A DNA stretch of 64,000 nt from Oscillatoria sp. SIO1A7. Its GTDB lineage: Bacteria; Cyanobacteriota; Cyanobacteriia; Cyanobacteriales; Laspinemataceae. The translations under genes and the position numbers were made by a program. Under the pieces are notes generated by a model. It saw only the letters and a list, made by a program, of their open reading frames with translations. It made no database searches and was not told where the DNA came from. Within the stretch, counting starts at the first letter, position 1. Each line of letters starts with the position of its first letter. Positions 1-7,972 of this stretch are shown here, piece by piece. Where the stretch lies: the NCBI GenBank assembly GCA_010672965.1, contig JAAHFN010000030.1:43789-107788 (forward strand). The letters run 5' to 3'.

Positions 1-897
<897 letters not shown>

Positions 898-1116
898 TTA
901 TAATCTATAGATTTCAACTTACGTTCATTATCAATAAAAGTTTATGGCTTTTTATAATTTTATGACAATTCCTTCTACTCAAGCTACTATATATAGTAAT
1001 TCCTTATATAGGTTCCATCTTCTCTTCAAACTGGCTTAGCAAAGTAACAGTAATTCCTAGGGACTCCACAGGGGACTCCAGAGCCTATGTTTTTTGTCAA
1101 TTTGCTCCCTCTCCTT

Positions 1117-1515
1117 CTACTCCTCAACCTGCTTCTTCAAGCTATCTAAAGCATTCTGATAGTCTGCTCGGTTTGGGTATAGCCCAACCAATTTCTCCAA
1201 AGGTTCGATTGCCCCCTGAGCATCTTCGAGCTGCAGCCGCACGTTTGCCAGACCCTCCAGTGCCGCTCGGTTCTCTGGCTCCCGCTCTAACACTATTTCA
1301 TAACCTCGCTCTTGAGCCTTCAATTGCCTCTCTCGTTCGCTCAAGGCCGCTTCTGCACTTTCGGCTTGAGTGGGTTGTTCCAGACCGCTCATAAAAAGCC
1401 TAATGGTGGAAGAGCCAAAAGTGCCAAAAAATGCCACAACTGACACCAAGGTTACAATCCGAACCTTGAGCTGTCGTGCTTTTTGTTTTTTCTCTTCAAT
1501 TTTGTCCCCTAACAT
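1117..1515 (-). CDS. Membrane-anchored TPR protein
   Basis: A 132-residue protein. Residues about 17-40 form one hydrophobic segment (VRIVTLVSVVAFFGTFGSS) after a basic, charged N-terminus, so the protein is probably a single-pass membrane protein. A charged helical stretch (about 55-70) leads into roughly two TPR units (YEIVLEREPENRAALEGLANVRLQ and AIEPLEKLVGLYPNRADYQNALD). Proteins of this layout are common in cyanobacteria and serve as scaffolds, but the partner is unknown. It stands alone, divergent from the methyltransferase-TPR gene downstream. The function cannot be assigned further. Confidence 0.7.
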   Translation of the reverse strand: MLGDKIEEKKQKARQLKVRIVTLVSVVAFFGTFGSSTIRLFMSGLEQPTQAESAEAALSERERQLKAQERGYEIVLEREPENRAALEGLANVRLQLEDAQGAIEPLEKLVGLYPNRADYQNALDSLKKQVEE

Positions 1516-1633
1516 ATCCCAAATATACGATCGCTCTCCCTATAGAGCAATATATAGCTTTCCTCTTACTATACCCAAAACCCAGGCCAAAGCGATCGCC
1601 CCTAACATAACTCAATAGTCACCGCTGCCCCCT

Positions 1634-1986
1634 CTATCGCAACACCGGATCGGCCCAGAAGGCGTCTTCTGCGGAAAGCGGAGCCCGGGCATAATCCACA
1701 GCTAGATCGTATCCCTTTACCTTTATGGGTTTGCGAGTGGCGATCGCCGCTTTGAGGGGGACTAGCCCTGGGGAACTGATGACTTTCTAGATAAAACCGC
1801 TACATCGGGCAGGCCCATCCATAGAGAATTGCATCGCTCTCGTAAGTCCGTTTTTCAATAGCCACGCGATATTTAGGAAGCAGTTGTGGACCCAGATAAT
1901 TCGCCAAAAATTAAGTGATTGTGCAAGTTGGGCCATTCTTATGGATTATCTACATAAGGATCCATACCGGGAAATGGATAAGGCAT
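1634..1986 (-). pseudogene. Decayed DUF4058 family gene
   Basis: Reading the minus strand, an ATG at 1984-1986 with a good AGGAGG ribosome site upstream begins MPYPFPGMDPYVDNP, the hallmark start of cyanobacterial DUF4058 proteins, and then hits a TAA. Beyond it, pieces of the same protein continue in other frames: WPNLHNHLI; then LLPKYRVAIEKRTYESDAILYGWA; then PDVAVLSRKSSVPQG; and finally PIKVKGYDLAVDYARAPL running to the family-like end FWADPVLR and a TAG at 1634-1636. At least one nonsense change, several frameshifts and a large internal deletion are needed, since intact members are about 250 residues. The function of DUF4058 is unknown. Confidence 0.75.
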
Positions 1987-2089
1987 CGTCAATCCTCCTA
2001 GGTTATGGCCAAAGGCTGGCCAATACAATATATGATAACCTTATCTAGCAGTCGGCTCATAGGTTATTATAAGAGTTTTGCCTGGTTCT

Positions 2090-2150
2090 GTAGGGGTTCC
2101 CCGTGCCTGCCCCGATTCGATTGGTATGGGGCGGGCACGGGAACCCCTAC
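2090..2150. repeat. Solitary GTAGGGG-type palindromic repeat
   Basis: An imperfect hairpin begins GTAGGGGTTCCCCGTGC and ends with its complement GCACGGGAACCCCTAC. The same core sits inside the larger MITE-like elements at 7527, 7834 and 44336, so this is the bare form of a dispersed palindrome family in this genome. It lies just upstream of the methyltransferase gene. Confidence 0.7.
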
Positions 2151-2205
2151 TATTTATCGCGATTAAGATTGCTATACAAGTTTAGAAATTAAACAGCTTC
2201 AGATT

Positions 2206-3237
2206 ATGGATTACTACAGATTTTTCGAGCAGCTCCCAAAGCTATACGAAAACTGGGGTCAAGACTCTGTACGCCCGAAATCGGAAAAATTCCAGACAGC
2301 GCTCGACCAAATCCAAGGTATGACCACAGCCAACGTCATGCAATTACTAAATTTTGCGGTAGAGTGCATGGAACCTGATGAGATTTATTGCGAGGTGGGC
2401 ACCTATCGGGGTTCTACTTTAATTGGCGCGCTTCTGGATCGTCCGGGCTCGATGGCCTATGCAGTCGATAACTTCTCCGAGTTTGACGTTGGAGGAGAAA
2501 ATATAGAAAAGCTATGGGAAAATTTGCAAAAATTTAACCTAGCAGAAAAAGTCTATTTTTGCGAGCAAGACTTTGAAGAATTTTTCTTGGACTTGAGGCA
2601 AATAGAAACAGAAGATAAGTTCGGTGTCTATTTATATGATGGAGCCCATGACTATCGTTCCCAGCTTTTAGGCTTATTGTTAGCTAAATCTTTTTTGGCA
2701 GATAGAGCTTTAATTATCGTAGATGATGCTAACTGGGAAAGGGTCAGGCAAGCGAACTGGGATTTCGCAGCAGCACATCCAGAATGTAAAGTCGAACTGG
2801 ACTTGCTGACGCCGCGCCGAGGCTATCCAACTTTTTTAAATGGAATTCAGGTTCTTAGCTGGGATGTAACTAGAGGCTACAACTATTCAACTGAGACTTT
2901 TCGCGATAAACGCCAGCAAAAGGTAATTCAAGAATTATACAATTTGCAGTTTCCGCCAAATGAAGATTTAATCGATACTTATAATAAGCTCGGATATCTG
3001 TTACTCAAGGAAGGTAAATTAGAGAGAGCCGAGGCTATATATAGAGAAGCGATCGCTAGTAATCCCGATCGCTTTGGCAGTTACCTTAATTTGGGTAATG
3101 TCTTGTTACAGCAAAATAAATTAGAGTCAGCCATGACAGCTTATAAAACCGCACTGGCACTGAGCCCTGGTAATGCGGACGTTTTGCATAACTTGGAGAT
3201 TGCTAGGAAAATCCCGCAAAATCCTGCTCTAATATAA
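2206..3237 (+). CDS. Class I SAM-dependent methyltransferase fused to TPR repeats
   Basis: A 343-residue protein. Residues about 50-215 look like a Methyltransf_24-type Rossmann fold: the SAM motif region EIYCEVGTYRGSTLIGAL, an acidic AVDNFSEF after the second strand, and the YDGAHDYRSQLLGL motif typical of this family. Residues about 255-330 carry two clear TPR units (NKLGYLLLKEGKLERAEAIYREAIASNPD and NLGNVLLQQNKLESAMTAYKTALALSPGN). Such methyltransferases are often found in surface-glycan clusters, which would fit pseB nearby, but the substrate cannot be read from the sequence. The gene is monocistronic in appearance. Confidence 0.75.
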   Translation: MDYYRFFEQLPKLYENWGQDSVRPKSEKFQTALDQIQGMTTANVMQLLNFAVECMEPDEIYCEVGTYRGSTLIGALLDRPGSMAYAVDNFSEFDVGGENIEKLWENLQKFNLAEKVYFCEQDFEEFFLDLRQIETEDKFGVYLYDGAHDYRSQLLGLLLAKSFLADRALIIVDDANWERVRQANWDFAAAHPECKVELDLLTPRRGYPTFLNGIQVLSWDVTRGYNYSTETFRDKRQQKVIQELYNLQFPPNEDLIDTYNKLGYLLLKEGKLERAEAIYREAIASNPDRFGSYLNLGNVLLQQNKLESAMTAYKTALALSPGNADVLHNLEIARKIPQNPALI

Positions 3238-3245
3238 CCAAACAT

Positions 3246-3344
3246 CTGAGCGATCGCCACTATCTCCTCTTTGATGACAAAACCTGCGTCGTCGCCCTTG
3301 AGGAATTTTATCAAAAGGTGGTTCGCGAGGCTTTGACAAGCTAA
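3246..3344 (+). other. Short protein-like open stretch, possible gene remnant
   Basis: Directly after the methyltransferase gene, 33 codons read LSDRHYLLFDDKTCVVALEE and continue protein-like to a TAA, with no ATG in frame. It looks like the C-terminal end of a lost gene, but I do not recognise the family. Confidence 0.2.
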
Positions 3345-3351
3345 ACAATTC

Positions 3352-3451
3352 AGGACTTACGCAAAAAAATATCCAGATCTAATATTTGTAGGGGCAATCC
3401 CCCCGTGGTTGCCCCGGTTGCCCCTACCCGTAGAGTAGATGCATAAGTCCT
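3352..3451. mobile_element. MITE-like element, family A (AGGACTTACGCA ends), copy 1
   Basis: The ends are AGGACTTACGCA and TGCATAAGTCCT, inverted with one mismatch. The inside carries the GTAGGGGCAATCCCCC palindrome. There is no coding capacity, so movement in trans by a transposase elsewhere is inferred. Confidence 0.75.
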
Positions 3452-3464
3452 AACAATTGTAAAA

Positions 3465-4475
3465 ATGTTCTGGTATAACGGCGAGTTAGATCGAGGGGAT
3501 GTTCTGAAACTGCCGATCGCAGATCCGGGACTCCTCTACGGTGCCACAGTATTTACAACCCTGCGTATTTATCAAAAATCTTTGGATAATCCGCTGACGA
3601 ATTGGCAGGGACATTGCCTTCGTCTCCGGGTTAGCCTGGAAACTTTTGCTTGGCCCCAACCGGACTGGGAGCGATTGCGGGAGGGAGCCGAAACGATGAT
3701 GGCGACCTGGCCGGTGCTGAGAATTGCCATTTTCCCAGACGGGCGAGAGCTAATAACCGGGCGGGCTCTACCTGCAGACTTGAGCGATCGCCAAAAAAAT
3801 GGCATCCGGGCTTGGCTGGCAGAGGCCGGGCCAACAGCCTCGGAAGGGGTGTGGTCAAAACCAGTCGATAGTCATGAGATACCCCAGTCGCCGGATCCCC
3901 CCAAACCCCCCTTAAAAAGGGGGGCTTCTTTGCCCCCCCTTGCAAAAGGAGGGGTTTGGGGGGGATCCTCTGCAACTACTTTTGACCACACCCCCATGAA
4001 AGAGCAAACTCTTGACGATAACAAGAGCGATCGCCGATCTACACACACATATATATATAGATCTCTGCCAACTCATAAAACGGGAAACTATCTGGCTTGC
4101 TATTTGGCGTTGCAAGAGGCCAAGAAAAGGGGGACCCAGGAGGCTATCTTGACAGACGATCGGGGGAATTGGCTGGAAACCACAACCGGCAATCTTTGGG
4201 GGTGGTGCAACGATCGCTGGTGGACTCCGCCAGTAGAAGCGGGAATATTACCGGGACTAATGCGATCGCAACTCATAGATTGGCTGGAGCAAAACCATCG
4301 ACCGGCGATCGAGGAACCTTGGACCCCGGAAATAGTAGGGGGATTTGAGGCGATCGGCTACAGCAACAGCGTAGTGGGAATAATTCCCATCCGAGAAATT
4401 CTCAGCACTACAGGCACCCTTACCTATTCCGCATCCCATCCCGGTTTCGGGCAACTGCGGAATTTATTCCAGTAG
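3465..4475 (+). CDS. Aminotransferase class IV (PabC/IlvE-like) with an in-frame MITE insertion
   Basis: A 336-residue PLP enzyme of fold type IV. The N-terminus MFWYNGELDRGD and the LLYGATVFTTLRIY segment match the family, and the catalytic lysine motif is SLPTHKTGNYLACYLALQEAKKRG followed by the ETTTGNLW PLP-phosphate motif. Members act as 4-amino-4-deoxychorismate lyase or branched-chain/D-amino acid aminotransferase; the length and N-terminus suit a PabC-like role in folate synthesis, but this is inference. Residues about 128-178 (GVWSKPVDSHE through ATTFDHTP) are encoded by a 149-bp palindromic element with perfect terminal repeats at 3846-3994. The frame stays open through it, so the enzyme may still be made with a loop of about 50 residues just before the active-site lysine. 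Confidence 0.8.
   Translation: MFWYNGELDRGDVLKLPIADPGLLYGATVFTTLRIYQKSLDNPLTNWQGHCLRLRVSLETFAWPQPDWERLREGAETMMATWPVLRIAIFPDGRELITGRALPADLSDRQKNGIRAWLAEAGPTASEGVWSKPVDSHEIPQSPDPPKPPLKRGASLPPLAKGGVWGGSSATTFDHTPMKEQTLDDNKSDRRSTHTYIYRSLPTHKTGNYLACYLALQEAKKRGTQEAILTDDRGNWLETTTGNLWGWCNDRWWTPPVEAGILPGLMRSQLIDWLEQNHRPAIEEPWTPEIVGGFEAIGYSNSVVGIIPIREILSTTGTLTYSASHPGFGQLRNLFQ
3846..3994. mobile_element. MITE F inserted in frame inside the aminotransferase gene
   Basis: Perfect 15-bp terminal inverted repeats (GGGGTGTGGTCAAAA at 3846-3860 and its complement at 3980-3994) enclose a second large palindrome (GGATCCCCCCAAACCCC ... GGGGTTTGGGGGGATCC). The element is the only copy of this family in the window. 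Confidence 0.85.
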
Positions 4476-4552
4476 CAGGGGGTCGGGAGTGTGGGGAGTG
4501 TGGGGAGTGTGGGGAGTGTGGGAAGTGTGGGGAGCCGGGGAAAGTTCCCTTG

Positions 4553-4667
4553 GGGACTTGCAAGTTAATAATGTACCAGTTCAAGGGGCTTCGACTCTTC
4601 GACCGGCTTCGACAAGCTCAGCCCGAACGGTGGAACGCTTATGTACTTTATTTCCGCGCAAGTCTCC
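4553..4667. mobile_element. MITE-like element, family D (GGGACTTGCAAG ends), copy 2
   Basis: The left end GGGGACTTGCAAGTTAATAA and the right end CGCGCAAGTCTCC correspond to the two ends of the clearer copy at 6783-6912. The inside contains the CCGAACGGTGGAACGCTT segment shared by both copies. It lies in the repeat-rich spacer between the aminotransferase and ftsH. Confidence 0.55.
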
Positions 4668-4800
4668 TTGTCCCCAAGTCTCCTTGTCCCCAAGTCTCCT
4701 TGTCCCCAAGTACCCTTGTCCCCAAGTACCCTTGTCCCCCGGTCCCTCCATGCCCAATGCCCGATGCCCGATGCCCAATGCCCGATGCCCAATTTCCCGA
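4663..4800. repeat. Short tandem repeats (TTGTCCCCAAGT units, then CCGATGCCCAATG units)
   Basis: Five back-to-back copies of a roughly 15-bp unit (TCCTTGTCCCCAAG) are followed by several copies of an 8-bp CCCAATGC/CCCGATGC motif. The 4476-4900 spacer otherwise holds only a GTGTGGGGA repeat (4488-4535), the family D element and the ftsH promoter. Confidence 0.7.
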
Positions 4801-4823
4801 ACCTACTGGTACAAATTCTGAGA

Positions 4824-4893
4824 TTGGGTTAACATAAGTTAACAGTTAAAATAAAAACTATCCCAAGCACCCCACATCCCTTGACTAAGGAGG
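4824..4893 (+). promoter_or_regulatory. ftsH promoter and Shine-Dalgarno site
   Basis: A sigma70-like promoter is visible: TTGGGT at 4824-4829, a 17-bp spacer, then TAAAAT at 4847-4852. A small palindrome GTTAAC-ATAA-GTTAAC at 4828-4843 overlaps the spacer and could be an operator. AAGGAGG at 4887-4893 sits 7 nt before the GTG at 4901 and fixes that start. Confidence 0.6.
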
Positions 4894-4900
4894 AACGCCG

Positions 4901-6760
4901 GTGAATAAACGCTGGAGAAATGCCGGACTCTATGCCCTGCTCGCGATTGTAGTCATTGCTTTGGCGACCGCCTTCTTTGACCAACAACCCCAGCCTCGGG
5001 ATACCTGGCGATACAGTCAGTTCATCCAAGAGGTCGAAAAGAACAAGATTGAAACAGGGACCCTGAACGTCCCCAAAGTAAGCATTAGCGCCGATCGCAC
5101 CAAAGCTCTGGCGACCATTGCCGACGGCACCAAAGTTATAGTCAACCTGCCGCCGGACCCCAATCTAATCAATACCCTGACCGAAAATAAAGTCAATATT
5201 GAAGTAGTTCCACAGGGAGATGACGGCTTTTGGTTCAAAGCCCTAAGCAGTCTCTTTTTCCCAGTCCTGCTCTTAGTAGGTTTATTTTTCTTGCTACGGC
5301 GCGCCCAAAGTGGCCCTGGTTCTCAGGCGATGAACTTCGGCAAATCCCGAGCTAGAGTCCAAATGGAGCCGCAAACTCAGGTAACCTTCAGCGATGTGGC
5401 TGGAATCGAACAAGCCAAACTGGAACTGAGCGAAGTAGTAGATTTCCTCAAAAATGCCGATCGCTTCACAGCAGTAGGCGCCAAAATTCCCAAAGGAGTT
5501 CTGCTGGTCGGGCCTCCTGGAACCGGCAAAACCCTATTAGCAAAAGCTGTAGCAGGGGAAGCGGGCGTACCTTTCTTCTCTATATCTGGGTCTGAATTTG
5601 TAGAAATGTTCGTCGGCGTTGGGGCTTCCCGAGTTCGCGACTTATTCGAGCAAGCCAAATCCAATGCCCCCTGTATCGTATTCATCGATGAAATCGACGC
5701 CGTGGGCCGTCAGCGCGGAGCCGGTTTAGGCGGCGGTAACGACGAGCGGGAGCAAACTCTAAACCAACTGCTTACGGAAATGGATGGTTTTGAGGGCAAC
5801 ACCGGCATTATTGTCATAGCTGCCACCAACCGCCCCGACGTTCTCGATGCGGCCCTGCTGCGTCCCGGTCGCTTTGACCGCCAAGTGGTGGTTGACAGGC
5901 CCGATTATGCCGGTCGTCTGGAAATACTCAACGTCCACGCCCGAGGCAAGACCCTATCCCCAGATGTGGATTTGGAAAAAATTGCCCGCCGGACTCCTGG
6001 GTTTACTGGGGCGGATTTGTCCAACTTGCTTAATGAAGCAGCAATTTTGGCAGCGCGGCGCAACTTTACGGAAATCTCGATGGATGAGATTAACGATGCG
6101 ATCGACCGGGTACTAGCCGGACCGGAGAAAAAAGATCGGGTAATGAGCGAAAAGCGCAAAGCTTTAGTTGCTTATCACGAAGCCGGTCATGCTTTGGTCG
6201 GAGCTTTGATGCCCGATTACGACCCCGTGCAGAAAATTAGCATTATTCCTCGCGGTCGCGCTGGGGGTTTAACTTGGTTTATGCCGAGCGAAGACCGGAT
6301 GGATTCGGGCCTTTACAGTCGCTCTTATTTGCAAAATCAAATGGCAGTGGCTTTGGGCGGTCGGATTGCAGAAGAGATTATCTTCGGCGAGGAAGAGGTG
6401 ACTACTGGAGCCTCTAACGACCTGCAACAGGTGGCCCGCGTTGCTCGCCAAATGGTTATGCGCTTTGGCATGAGCGATCGCCTCGGTCCGGTTGCCCTAG
6501 GCCGACAGCAAGGCAATATGTTCCTAGGTCGCGACATTATGGCGGAACGGGATTTCTCAGAAGAAACTGCTGCGGCGATTGACGATGAAGTTAGCTCATT
6601 AGTAGAGCAAGCTTATCGGCGAGCCAAAGAAGTTTTAGTTGAAAACCGCCACATACTAGACACATTGGCAGAAATACTGATTGATAAAGAAACTGTCGAT
6701 TCCGACGAGTTGCAAGACTTGCTAGCCAATACCGATGTGAAAATGGCGGCTATTGCTTAG
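4901..6760 (+). CDS. ftsH: ATP-dependent zinc metalloprotease FtsH
   Basis: A 619-residue membrane protease that extracts and degrades membrane and soluble proteins; in cyanobacteria FtsH complexes repair photosystem II. The start is a GTG backed by a strong AAGGAGG site. Two membrane spans are seen (about 8-26 and 112-130). The AAA domain shows Walker A GPPGTGKT (about 204-211), Walker [11 protein letters not shown], and the second region of homology [20 protein letters not shown]. The zinc site HEAGH lies at 426-430, with the third ligand region in the C-terminal part. Length and motifs are complete. Which of the several cyanobacterial FtsH paralogues this is cannot be settled without alignment. 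It is monocistronic, with a promoter upstream and a terminator at 6959. Confidence 0.97.
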   Translation: MNKRWRNAGLYALLAIVVIALATAFFDQQPQPRDTWRYSQFIQEVEKNKIETGTLNVPKVSISADRTKALATIADGTKVIVNLPPDPNLINTLTENKVNIEVVPQGDDGFWFKALSSLFFPVLLLVGLFFLLRRAQSGPGSQAMNFGKSRARVQMEPQTQVTFSDVAGIEQAKLELSEVVDFLKNADRFTAVGAKIPKGVLLVGPPGTGKTLLAKAVAGEAGVPFFSISGSEFVEMFVGVGASRVRDLFEQAKSNAPCIVFIDEIDAVGRQRGAGLGGGNDEREQTLNQLLTEMDGFEGNTGIIVIAATNRPDVLDAALLRPGRFDRQVVVDRPDYAGRLEILNVHARGKTLSPDVDLEKIARRTPGFTGADLSNLLNEAAILAARRNFTEISMDEINDAIDRVLAGPEKKDRVMSEKRKALVAYHEAGHALVGALMPDYDPVQKISIIPRGRAGGLTWFMPSEDRMDSGLYSRSYLQNQMAVALGGRIAEEIIFGEEEVTTGASNDLQQVARVARQMVMRFGMSDRLGPVALGRQQGNMFLGRDIMAERDFSEETAAAIDDEVSSLVEQAYRRAKEVLVENRHILDTLAEILIDKETVDSDELQDLLANTDVKMAAIA

Positions 6761-6782
6761 GAAAATAGAGAAAGACTAAATT

Positions 6783-6912
6783 AGGGACTTGCACGGAAAT
6801 AAAGTACCAGTCCCTAAGCGTTCCACCGTTCGGGCGCTCGCGGAGTCGTTGGCGTAGCCTGCCCTCCGGGGCATAGCCCTTGAACTGGTACATTATCAAC
6901 TTGCAAGTCCCT
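6783..6912. mobile_element. MITE-like element, family D, copy 1
   Basis: The ends are AGGGACTTGCAC and ACTTGCAAGTCCCT. The inside holds CCGTTCGGGCGCTCGCGG and GGCGTAGCCTGCCCTCCGG, a mosaic segment that recurs in the tandem arrays near 51.5 and 59.3 kb. It sits between the ftsH stop and its terminator. Confidence 0.7.
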
Positions 6913-6958
6913 TATCATTTGGTCTTAGCTCTAGATTTTTCCTTCTATCGATATAGCG

Positions 6959-7003
6959 GCGGGGTAGTTCTGGGATAGAAACCAGAATTGCCCCGCTTGT
7001 TTT
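6959..7003 (+). terminator. Rho-independent terminator downstream of ftsH
   Basis: A 15-bp stem (6959-6973 with 6982-6996, two G-U pairs), an 8-nt loop GATAGAAA, and a following TTGTTTT tract. The rest of 6761-7218 holds the family D element and no gene. Confidence 0.7.
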
Positions 7004-7218
7004 GTGGCGATTGTGGCGATCTCCTTATCCTCGCGATGAAGCGATTTTATAGCACTACGGATTTGATTTTAATTAAAATGCAGACTAAGAATGAGAGATA
7101 TAGCACTACGCACTCAGTTTAGGACAATTAAAATATCGCCAAGGCTAGTAACGGCAAGGCTTGTGCTGATAGCTGACTGCTGATAGCTGACTGCTTACTG
7201 CTATATAGAGGAAAAGCT

Positions 7219-7515
7219 ATGGCTGCGACTCTGAGGGAATTAGTCCAAGAAAAGAGAGAAGAGATTCTGAGCATAGCAACCAAAAACGGGGCCTATAATG
7301 TGCGCATTTTTGGCTCTGTGGCGCGGGGAGAGGAAAACGAAAACAGCGATGTGGATTTTTTAGTGGATATGGAGGCCGGTCGCAATCTTTTAGATAGGAT
7401 TGGTTTAATGCAGGATTTAGAAGATCTTTTAGGTCGAAAAGTCGATGTAGCTACCGTTAAAGTCTTGCGATATTTTTGCCGCGAACGCATTCTTAAGGAG
7501 GCCGTGCCCTTGTGA
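7219..7515 (+). CDS. mntA: MntA-type nucleotidyltransferase antitoxin
   Basis: A 98-residue minimal nucleotidyltransferase. The motif GSVARGEENENSDVDFLVD contains the GSx10DxD signature of the pol-beta superfamily. In known HEPN-MNT (HepT-MntA) toxin-antitoxin pairs, MntA blocks the HEPN ribonuclease HepT by adding AMP to a tyrosine near its active site. The stop codon overlaps the GTG start of the downstream hepT remnant (7512), the standard operon arrangement. Because the toxin is broken, this antitoxin appears to be an orphan in this locus. The length and motif are intact. Confidence 0.85.
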   Translation: MAATLRELVQEKREEILSIATKNGAYNVRIFGSVARGEENENSDVDFLVDMEAGRNLLDRIGLMQDLEDLLGRKVDVATVKVLRYFCRERILKEAVPL

Positions 7516-7751
7516 CAGAAGACATCATATCAAATCCGGTTAAACAGTTACAGTTTGTAGGGGTTCCCCGTGCCCGCCCCGGACGCCCCAACCCACCCAC
7601 ACCGCCCGCAGGAGGGGAAACCAACTGGGGCGGGCACGGGGAACCCCTACGGGATTTATTTATGGAACAGCTACGCGGATTTGATATAAGTTATTTAAGA
7701 GATTTCCTCGAAAGGAACGAGCGTATCGAGGCTTATATTACATTACATTAG
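7512..7751 (+). pseudogene. hepT: hepT toxin remnant broken by MITE insertions
   Basis: The GTG at 7512 overlaps the mntA stop by 4 nt. After MTED the coding sequence is interrupted by a family B element (7527-7687). It resumes as ISYLRDFLERNERIEAYI, which fits the first helix of HepT-like HEPN proteins, and stops at a TAG (7749-7751) formed by the end of the next element (family C, 7750-7829). A further family B element follows at 7834. Intact HepT is about 130-140 residues and ends with the catalytic RX4-6H motif, which is absent here. The frame happens to be open through the first element, so an inactive 79-residue product is conceivable. Confidence 0.8.
7527..7687. mobile_element. MITE-like element, family B (ATATCAAATCCG ends), copy 1
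   Basis: The ends are ATATCAAATCCG and CGGATTTGATAT, perfect inverted repeats. The inside contains the GTAGGGGTTCCCCGTGC palindrome arms. It is inserted five codons into hepT. Confidence 0.85.
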
Positions 7752-7829
7752 ACATCTTGCACAATTACGGTAAAAAGCCCTCAATTTCCCGATGGATTGG
7801 GAGGCTTCTTAGATTGATGCAAGAAGTCT
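7750..7829. mobile_element. MITE-like element, family C (AGACATCTTGCA ends)
   Basis: The ends are AGACATCTTGCA and TGCAAGAAGTCT (one mismatch), 80 bp overall, flanked by ATT on both sides as a possible target duplication. The inside has an imperfect palindrome around AAGCCCTCAATTTCCCGATGG. It supplies the stop codon of the broken hepT frame. Confidence 0.75.
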
Positions 7830-7833
7830 ATTA

Positions 7834-7970
7834 ATATCAAATCCGGGCGATCGCCCCATAAATACCGTAGGGGCAATCCCCCCGTGGTTGCCCCGGTTGG
7901 TATGGGTTGGTATGGGGGCGCTCCCGGGGAACCCCTACAAATAGTGCGACTGTTTAAACGGATTTGATAT
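7834..7970. mobile_element. MITE-like element, family B, copy 2
   Basis: Perfect ends ATATCAAATCCG and CGGATTTGATAT, with GTAGGGGCAATCCCCC and its partner inside. It abuts the stop codon of the M23 peptidase gene, leaving only 2 bp between element and gene. Confidence 0.85.
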
Positions 7971-7972
7971 AA

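Noticed and set aside
4489..4837. Several overlapping frames rich in Pro, Cys and Ser
   Set aside because: They arise from the CCCCAAGT and CCCGATGC tandem repeats.
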